Origin: Pinus tabuliformis
Taxonomy: Eukaryota > Streptophyta > Pinopsida > Pinales > Pinaceae
Assembly (NCBI GenBank): GCA_031772625.1
Contig: CM062819.1
Span: 829,157,503 to 829,221,502 of the forward strand
Length of the DNA stretch: 64,000 nucleotides
Direction: 5' to 3'
Both the position numbers and the translations under genes were made by a program. The notes below the pieces were generated by a model that saw nothing but the letters and a program-made list of their open reading frames with translations, searched no databases and was not told the DNA's origin. This document shows, piece after piece, positions 56,504-64,000 of this stretch (the first letter of the stretch is position 1; every line of letters begins with the position of its first letter).

Positions 56504-58305
56504 ATGGCGAAGCCAAGGAAGAAAGTCTCCAATCCTCCTAAATATGTGTCTCCCTCAACCATTGAAATTGACGTCAATCAATTTGTGAAGGCTCCATTGT
56601 TCAATGGAAACTTTGATATATGGGAGGCAAGAATGAGGAATTTCTTAAAAACTCAAGGCATTGAACTCTGGAAATTGGTGATTGTTGATAGCATGATGGA
56701 TGGAAAATCCAAGGAACATAATACAAGAGTAATGAAAGCAATCTTAAATGGGCTACCTGATTCTATGAAGGTCAATTTTGAAAAAAAATTGTCAGCAAAA
56801 GGATAAACTTCATGATCTTCACTCAAAAGGAGTGTTGGCAATGATCTCTAGTCAATAAAATGATGGAAAACAAGAAGGGAATCAAGAGCCCATCAAGGAA
56901 GCTGAAGATAAGAGTGATTACATCAAGGCTAAAGAAGACCTAGAAGATGAAGAGAATGAAAAAGATTTTGAAGAATATCTCCTCACTAAACTTATGATTT
57001 CCGTGGAAGAGATTAACAATTTGAAAAACGAAAATGGGGAACTTAAGAAGAAAGTGCAAGTTGGTAACCAAGATAAGACAAGGAAGGAAGTTGACCTGGT
57101 CAAGCTTCAAGTACAAGAAAGAGATGAGGAGCTCCCCAATATTAAGGAAGAATTTCATCAAAATAAGAGAAAGCATCATGAAGAAGTCATATCCATGACA
57201 AATCAATTGGATAAGGCAAAGAAATGGGAAGATACCTTGTCAAGCCACCTTGAACAAAGGCACTTAAGCTTGAACAACTTGAAGCAGATATTGGTCAATA
57301 CAAGGAAGAGGTCTCCTCCCTTAGATCTCAACTAGAAAAAGAGGGGAAACAAGAACAAGGAGCTGAGAAGGTGATGGAAGCTTTGACATTCATAGAAGGA
57401 CAAGTTGATGAAGCAAAAAAGGAGAGAAACACCATGATATGCCAACTAGAAGAAAAGGATGATGACATCGCCAAGTTAAAATCAAAAATCACTTCTCTTA
57501 AGGCCCAATCGTGTGAAGCAACCAAGATGAAGGAAGAAATGGAGATCATTCTATCAAAGAAGGATGAAGAATGCAATAAAATGAAGGAATAAATTGACTT
57601 TCTTAAAAAGGAAGTTGACTTGCTAAATAAGAACTTGAAAATTACTCAAACTTTAGATGACATCCTAAGTCATCAAAGGTCTCTCCTTGATAAATTAGGT
57701 CTTGGCTATGCAAGTGAACCCTCAAGCAAGAATGATGCAAACCATAATGCTTCAAACAACAAGGATGTGAGGAAGCTTGGAAGAAATTGATGCTCCCAGT
57801 TCCAGCAAAGGCAACGAGAAGAGTCAAGGCAACTATGGAAGAAACCCTCCTCCAAGAAGAAATGCAGATGGTGTCAAGGATGCAAGAATCAATGGTTATC
57901 ATCAAGGGATCCCAAGGCAAAAAGACTTCAAAAATACATCAAGGAAACCTTCTTCTCCCAAGTACCAATGTATATTTCTTGGTTATTGCTATTCTTGTAC
58001 AAACTTTGGGCACATGGAAAAAGATTGTAGGGCATATCACAAAGACATATTTAATTGTCCCTGTCAGTCCCCGTCAATCTACAAGAATAAATTTTGCAAG
58101 AATAAGTCATGAATTCTTATTCATGAACAACATAGAGTGCTTCAAGTGTCATAACATTGGACATATGTTAGGTGATTGTAACTTGACTTGGGCCCCTACA
58201 CAAGGAAAAACCATGCCAGAGAAGAAATTTATACAAGTATGGAGAAGGAAGCAAATTGAATCTGGAAGTCCCTTGAACACTCTATCCAACAACACATGTT
58301 GTTGA
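56504..58305 (+). pseudogene. Host element Gag-like protein with two CCHC knuckles, frameshifted
   Basis: ATG at 56504. Residues 1-100 include APLFNGNFDIWEARMRNFLKT, the copia Gag entry motif. After a stop at about 56804 and frame changes, a long Lys/Glu coiled coil runs from 56920 to 57600. Near 57990-58030 is CYSCTNFGHMEKDC and near 58140-58180 is CFKCHNIGHMLGDC, two CX2CX4HX4C knuckles in different frames. No protease (DSG), integrase or RT follows: about 500 non-coding bases lead to the polypurine tract. It would coat the RNA while polymerase came from another copia element. Confidence 0.8.
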
Positions 58306-58810
58306 CTTGATGAATTCATCCTTGATATTCCAAGTATTTGATGGGGAGACTCTACCACAAGGAAGACCATGCATACATTTAGGGGAAGATTATGATGACT
58401 AAGCATTCTTGCAGAAGCTATCCGTGAATGGGCCCTATGAAATCCTTGATGAGCCACATGGACAGTCATCCTTTGATAGATCATCTCTCGGGAGCATTTC
58501 CATTAAAGAACATGATCCCTTATTCATCCATGAACTACTTGATCACTAAGAAGGTAATCTTTCATGAGTAAGAGGAAGTCGTGTAGACAGGGGGAGTTGG
58601 TTCATCACATGAAGAATTTAAGCACATCTATCATGGACCACATTGTCAAAAATAAGAGCACCGTGACAGCGGGAGGAACATACCTATGAAGAACTACTAG
58701 TCGTGAAGAAAAGAAGAAGCTTGACAAGGGGAGTACTTGGGCACCCCATTTTCCATTGATGTCAAAGGGGGAGAGAATATTTGAAAGGGCTAGAATATTT
58801 CCATCAATGG
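58306..58810 (+). other. Non-coding 3' part of the host internal region
   Basis: No ORF is supported. This is where pol would be in an autonomous element; no RT, integrase or RNase H motif is visible on either strand. Confidence 0.6.
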
Positions 58811-58823
58811 AAAAGGGGGAGAT
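58811..58823 (+). other. Polypurine tract of the host element
   Basis: AAAAGGGGGAGAT directly before TGTTAATCTAGG of the 3' LTR; textbook copia form. Confidence 0.9.
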
Positions 58824-61569
58824 TGTTAATCTAGGTTGTCATTGATGTCAATAATTGATTGTTGACATATCAGTGACTGGATGGCAAATATTCTTGAAGA
58901 TGCAAGAAGATGACTACAACTCTTGTTTAATTTGATGAAGTGTCAATCATGCTTCTTGATTACATGTCTATGATAAAAGACTACATAATGACTTATGTGG
59001 AACATAAACATGATGGCACGCCCTACCTCCAATGATCTTCATGATGACAAACTTCCAATATGTTGAAGGAAACAAGGTGATCAAGAAGTCAAGCATGATG
59101 ATGGCCCTACATTGAAGAAGGAAAGAACATAATAATGATGACCCTATGAAGACAAGGACATGACAAGGACAAGATTACTAAGAAAGGAATCACCATGAAG
59201 AAGCCCTACACTTTATTTATGCACTCATAAAGGACCGGTCACATTAAAAATTATTTTTCACCTCCTTAGAAGTAGAATCTCACCATGGGACCTTCACCAT
59301 CTTAAAGAGCATAAGTTTTCATTTTCAACAAGATAGTACTCAGCCTGAAACTCCAAGCGGTTTGGGAGAAGTGAATTTTTTAAGTTAAGTTATTAATTCT
59401 GGACATGGAGCCAACCTATGCTAGAGTCCTCATGTTGGCCTACCGATAGAGACATGCCTATTCATTTAGCATGACAAAAACCCTATATATTTGGCCTCTG
59501 ACTTCATTCTTTCACTATAATTTTCGATCAAGATTTCAGAGAAGATACAAAACAACAAAAAGAGTTCACAACTCACGAACTAAGAAGGTCGAGGAGGAGA
59601 GTTTAGGTTAAATCTGTGATTGGATTAACTTGAATACCTCGAACCTGTAGAAGTGGAAACCTCATAACCTTACCTATGAATTCGGATTGGTGATCAGTGT
59701 TAGAGACTCATTGAAATATTGTTGTGAAGTGAAGGCCTCGGGATCAGACTTGAGCATATCTATGACAAGAGAACAGTCAGACTAGATTAGAACCTCAAAC
59801 CGAAGGGAAAGTCTACTATGGAGTGCTCAAATTAGTTGTAGAGGCTCGGACTTGCAGTGACACTTGTCTATAGCTCAGATTTGTGACAGTTCTGCTCGTG
59901 GAGCTTAAACATTGAAGAAGGACGCTCATACAGTCATCCTTCTAGTTCAGAATAATGTTGTGGAGAGGCTTGAAGGTGCTTGGACATGTGGTTATCCTGT
60001 GGTGGATCGAAGGCTTAGTTTCAAGCTCAGACAAACCTATTAGAGGCTCATTAAATCTCCGACCTGCGGATAGTTACAATGGAATGCTCGGATTTGTGGA
60101 AAGTGACATGTGAGGGCTCATACATGTGATCAGTCACCTTGGAGGCTTAGTTTTAGGGCTCAGTGTTATAACCTCACATAGTGATTTAGACTTTGGTTGG
60201 AATACATCACTTCGGTCATCAAGGTTTGGGTATCTCTGCCTGGAAGTATATTTCAGACCATCACTATGGTGCAGAATAATAATTGGTGCAACAACCCACA
60301 CTATAGAAGCTCAGTTGTTTGACTATGGTGTAAGATCCTTGACTGTGATATGAAATAGCTCGCACTAAGGTGCAGTTTTAGTGGCTCGACTACATTCAAC
60401 ATTGGGCATAGTTTTGGAGCTCGGAACATTGTGAAGACTTCAACCTTAGACTTCATTTTTGGACCAAAATTTGAACCATATTCTCGGTCCTGTAGCAGCA
60501 TATCAAAATTCGGATCAGTAAATTGGTGCAGCATGGTGCCAGAATATTATTGCTGAAGTTTTGGTGCAGTAAGGACATTGGTGAAGTTGTGGTGCAAAAG
60601 TCTTGGTGCAGTACTAAAATCTTGGTGCAATGTTGAAGTCTTAGTGCAAGAACATTGGTGCAGAATTGATGAAGAAGTGTGGTGCAGAATAGATGGTGCA
60701 GTATGGTGTATAAATCCTTGTGTAGAAGTATTGGAACAGTTTGAACAGTGGTCTAGTGCAGTGTGGTGCAAGGACATTTGTAAAGAAGAATTTTCACAAT
60801 CTAGTGTTGAATTCTTGGTGCAACAATGGTCCAATAGTCTTGAGATAATATGGTGTTGAAATATTGGTGCAGTGCAAAAGTAATGGTGTAAACTTTGGTG
60901 CAGACTTTTGGAGGTAACTTGAAGTAATCTTTGGGACTAACCTTGGACCATATTTGAAGAAGGTGCAGAACTATTATTAGAGCTAGTGTAGAACTTGGTG
61001 CAGTTCATTGAAGACACATTGAAGTGTTGTATTGAAGATCATAATGCAGTGTTGATGTCATGATGAGGTAACTTGAAGAGATTGATTGGATATTATAAAT
61101 AATAGTGGTGGCACTTTCTGTATGACAAGATTGTCATTGATGATGTGACGTGGAGACTAAGTGAAGGGATAACTAAAGATTGACAGGGTTCGGTGAAGAA
61201 GACTTTGGGACCTGTGAAACCAAACATCTCTTGACAAAGTGAAGCTATAGGATTGGTTTCCTTGGAGTTGGTGCTCCTAAACTCAAGGTTGGTGCCTTGG
61301 ATAAGATAGGGTCGAAGCCCTAGAGGTCGGAGCCTCACTAAAGTCCAAGTAGGTGCTTGGCACATCCCAGGTTGGAGCCTGGGTGTCTTCTTCTAGGGTT
61401 GGAGCCCTACCTATATTGTATTTGATTCATTTTAAAAATTATATTAATAAAATCATTTATTTATATTGTTCATTTTGTGTTCTAAATATAAGTGATCTAA
61501 CTGGTAAAAGTAACAATTGAAAATAAATATTGATTCACCCCCCCCCCCCACCTCTTAGTATTTCCAACA
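58824..61569 (+). repeat. 3' LTR of the host element (uninterrupted)
   Basis: 2746 bp, TGTTAATCTAGG to AGTATTTCCAACA. It contains both degenerate repeat blocks (about 59620-60460 and 60490-61010) and the unoccupied gypsy target GGACC at 60461-60465. A C-run at 61539-61549 precedes the end. Confidence 0.92.
60490..61010. repeat. TTGGTGCAG repeat block in the host 3' LTR
   Basis: Sister of 28980-29480, with about two additional units (near 60600-60630 and 60665-60690). Confidence 0.7.
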
Positions 61570-61574
61570 CATAC
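61570..61574. repeat. Right target-site duplication CATAC of the host element
   Basis: Copy of 17733-17737, directly after the final CCAACA of the LTR. Confidence 0.85.
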
Positions 61575-63310
61575 TACCACATTTGTTTTTCCATGTTCAC
61601 AATGTAAGGGTCGTGTTCAGTAGGAATCCATTTTTTGTCAATATATTCCTCTTTGCATGCCATATGTGAGCAATCAACTTTCCATTCGAATGATCCTAGA
61701 AACCCTGTCAAACATAATTACATTTTCACACACACACATACACACATAATCATGTATGCAATACATAAGTACATGTGTGATAAAGTCAGGGTTAAGAGAA
61801 GTCCCTTCTATTGGCCATCATTTCCATGGAATCAACCATCCTACTTGTTTGTCACATTACTGTTATGTGGCAAATTTCTAACCATTTACATTTGCATTTA
61901 TGCCTGTTATCATGTTCATGTCAATTTTAGCAATAGTACTTAGTATGTAACTTATATACTGCTCCCTTCTCGAATATATGTGGCTTCTATGCCACCTCAA
62001 CCAACTTGCTCCAAGGCCCCAAGTATGTAAATAAAAGGGAATTTATAAAATAAGCAATCAATGCAATAGGAAAAATAGAAAACAACATCGTAAAAAGAAA
62101 TAGAATCCATAACCATAATTGTAAGATAAAACCACACAAAAAATAGCATTTCCATGCATACGCAGCAATCAATTAATAGTCAATCACAAACTTGAATTTT
62201 AAAGGCATAACATAACAATTTCAAAATAAGTAGTCCAAAAATTGACTCAATGTCCTGAGTCCAATACTCATGGCACTCTCGGCCATCATACCGTGCATAT
62301 ACAGGTATAACAAAATCATATTCCCTTCTTTTTCGGCTTGTGGGGACAATCTCATTTTAGGTGCTCTTCCCCAAAATACCAACACAAGATGGGTTTCGTT
62401 CCCATCTCAATCTTGAGGGACCTTTTCTTTCCATCATCACTTCTCTTTTCCAATGGTTGAATCTAGTACACCAATTCCTACAAGCATCCTTCCAATTCAT
62501 AGTTCCAATCTATTAGTTCTTTTTGTTGCCTTCTAAGGTTCTTTATCTCTGCATTACAAATCTTGAGCTCCATTTCCAATTCCTTGAGTTGAGCCTTCAA
62601 GTATTCAATTCTTTCCATGTGCTACCACACACACCCAATTGTTATTTCATAAAAGAAAATAAAAATACATATATCAGTGATCATCTTACCAAGTTAACTC
62701 AAACATGTTGTCATGTAGTTGTTCACACATCAATACGATTGTTATCAATTATACCTCACAATCAAACCAACATCTATATAATCTTGCTTTCAAATTCAGA
62801 AACACACACGCACACACAAATGTATATGCATGTTAGTCATAAATATCATCTTACAATTGCAATATTATAATCCAATTTGTGATTCATACTAACAAAGTAA
62901 TGCAATTCAGCCTCTTTTTTTTAATCGAGACTATCATTACCATTTTAAATCGGTTGTTAAAGCACTTTAGGAAGGTTTGACCCTCTTATTAAGGCCTATA
63001 GTCCTAGTACCTGCAATCTCATAGTTTGTTAGGATACCACATCAAATCGGTGTGCATTAATTCTTGAATTTTCGCATTCATAAGAGAATGCATCCCATGA
63101 CCTGCAGACAATCTCAATTAGCACATAATCCTTCTATATTCAATGCCATTCTAGGGTTGGATGTCTTGCATTTAAGGAAATTATTTAAAAATCTATAATC
63201 AAATAAACCCTAATTTATCTTATAATTTTAGCCCTAATTTCCATTGCTTATCACATGTTATACCCAAATCCCACCAATAGAAGAAGCAATATAAGGTTTC
63301 TTCCTTTATC
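61575..63310. other. Flanking AT-rich DNA, no gene recognised
   Basis: Short CA microsatellites at about 61722-61748 and 62800-62820. No protein-coding text is supported. It is probably more decayed repeat, because gypsy integrase text follows on the same strand. Confidence 0.4.
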
Positions 63311-63690
63311 CAAAACTTGGCCAAAATTTACAGCAAAGTCTATGACATACTTAAGGAAACACAAGATAAGTACAATGCATTACATGATGGACATCAAATA
63401 CCTCCTCATTTTTAGGTTGGTGACAAAGCTTAGTATCATTTTCACCAAAAAAAAGTTCAAAAATCAACAAAATAAAACTCAAGTCAATCCAATATGAGCA
63501 ATATACCACCATGTGGCAGGTTTCCTAAGTGCCTTCAAAATGGTTTTTCTACCTCAGTTTGCTATCCTTGATTGGTGAGTGTTAATTAGGTCAAGTTGCA
63601 TGATCCTCAATATTTGAAGGAATTAATTTTAGTCACACGTCAATACACCAACATCCCTCATTTTCAGCCTCCTTTGCTTGTAGATACACT
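63311..63690 (+). pseudogene. Gypsy integrase C-terminal remnant
   Basis: Frame reading gives LKETQDKYNALHDGHQ, then HF-stop-VGDKA and FHQKKVQ, matching in order the 'KYKARHDKHR..FQVGDRVWLYL.KER' segment that closes gypsy integrases. Two stops interrupt it. Text after it (EGINFSHTSIHQHPSFSAS in one frame, PPLLVDTLLDL in another) cannot be aligned with confidence. The catalytic core is not visible upstream, so only the C-terminus survives. Confidence 0.5.
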
Positions 63691-64000
63691 GCTTGATTTA
63701 CTAGACATTGTAGAAACATAACTTACTTAGTGGTATGCACAAGATTTTTACCCACTCGATCCAAGCATTATCCTAATCATTGTTTGAGTAGTAATTCCCA
63801 AATCTATGCAAAAATTACTAATTAGGGACAATTTCCTCAAGGAAGAAGAACTATGAAACTTGGTCAAATGGACCTTGTCCAAATATGTATCATATATGTG
63901 CTTTGCCTTTTGCATTTTTTCTTGTATAGCTGACTTCATAAAAATGAACCCTCAACTAAATTTTGTATTTTCACCTTTGTACATCTAGGAGACTTGGTCA

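Larger units (their letters stand above)
17738..61569 (+). mobile_element. Host (outermost) copia-type LTR element with Gag-like ORF only, split by nested insertions
   Basis: 5' LTR 17738-30030, primer site 30033-30044, internal region 30031-30079 joined to 56487-58823, polypurine tract 58811-58823, 3' LTR 58824-61569, target duplication CATAC on both sides. Without insertions the LTRs are about 2775 and 2746 bp and the internal region only about 2.4 kb, so the element was about 7.9 kb. The internal region encodes a copia-like Gag with two CCHC knuckles and no protease, integrase or reverse transcriptase. This is the layout called TR-GAG or LARD-like. It would need polymerase in trans. It carries the gypsy element in its 5' LTR and the G-patch array in its leader. 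Confidence 0.88.

Noticed and set aside
63748..63939. Minus-strand ORF of 63 codons resembling a Lys-rich integrase tail
   Set aside because: The gypsy signal here is on the plus strand. The minus-strand resemblance is short and lacks the VGD motif.
1..64000. CRISPR arrays, bacterial operons or organelle DNA
   Set aside because: Every recognisable feature is of plant nuclear retroelement type. The repeat arrays seen have variable units without regular spacers.

Overview
The window looks like nuclear DNA of a plant with a large, repeat-filled genome. A conifer or other gymnosperm fits the style of the elements, but the species cannot be read from the sequence. There is no intact cellular gene, rRNA, tRNA gene or CRISPR array. 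Almost everything recognisable is an LTR retrotransposon or its remains: plant Ty1/copia and Ty3/gypsy protein families, tRNA-type primer binding sites, polypurine tracts, TG...CA LTR ends and 5-bp target duplications.

Layout. 1-2918 is the 3' part of an element with a 461-codon ORF of unknown function. It abuts a 1.4-kb pyrimidine tract and an (AT)n run. 4.5-17.7 kb is old decayed DNA: a candidate copia LTR, a DUF4283/LINE ORF1-like remnant on the minus strand, an unassigned minus-strand remnant and degenerate tandem repeats. 17738-61569 is one nest, resolved here by matching ends and target duplications. 61.6-64 kb is flanking DNA with a gypsy integrase remnant.

The nest. The oldest member is a plus-strand copia-type element with a Gag-like ORF and no pol (17738-61569, TSD CATAC, LTRs about 2.75 kb without insertions). 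A minus-strand gypsy element (19458-28970, TSD GGACC) sits in its 5' LTR. The second LTR of the host element, at 60461, keeps the unoccupied version of that site. Just after the host's primer site lies a 26.4-kb minus-strand array (30080-56481, TSD AAGGT) of a non-autonomous family with four LTRs and three internal regions. The best-preserved internal region encodes a coiled-coil, G-patch and double zinc-knuckle protein. A minus-strand copia element (32675-41527, TSD AAAAT) is inserted in internal region 1. A 3.5-kb solo-LTR-like element related to the one at 1-2918 (52061-55571, TSD CCCAT/CCCTT) is inserted in LTR D.

How the parts work together. Only the gypsy and inner copia elements carry protease, RNase H, reverse transcriptase and integrase, and both are broken by stop codons, many of them TAG at expected glutamine positions. 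The Gag-only host and the G-patch family carry LTRs, primer sites and polypurine tracts but no polymerase, so they would have needed enzymes from another element. The two most interesting points are the G-patch LTR family and the gypsy element. In the latter a second RNase H with all catalytic acids lies before the reverse transcriptase, while the usual RNase H has lost most of its own.
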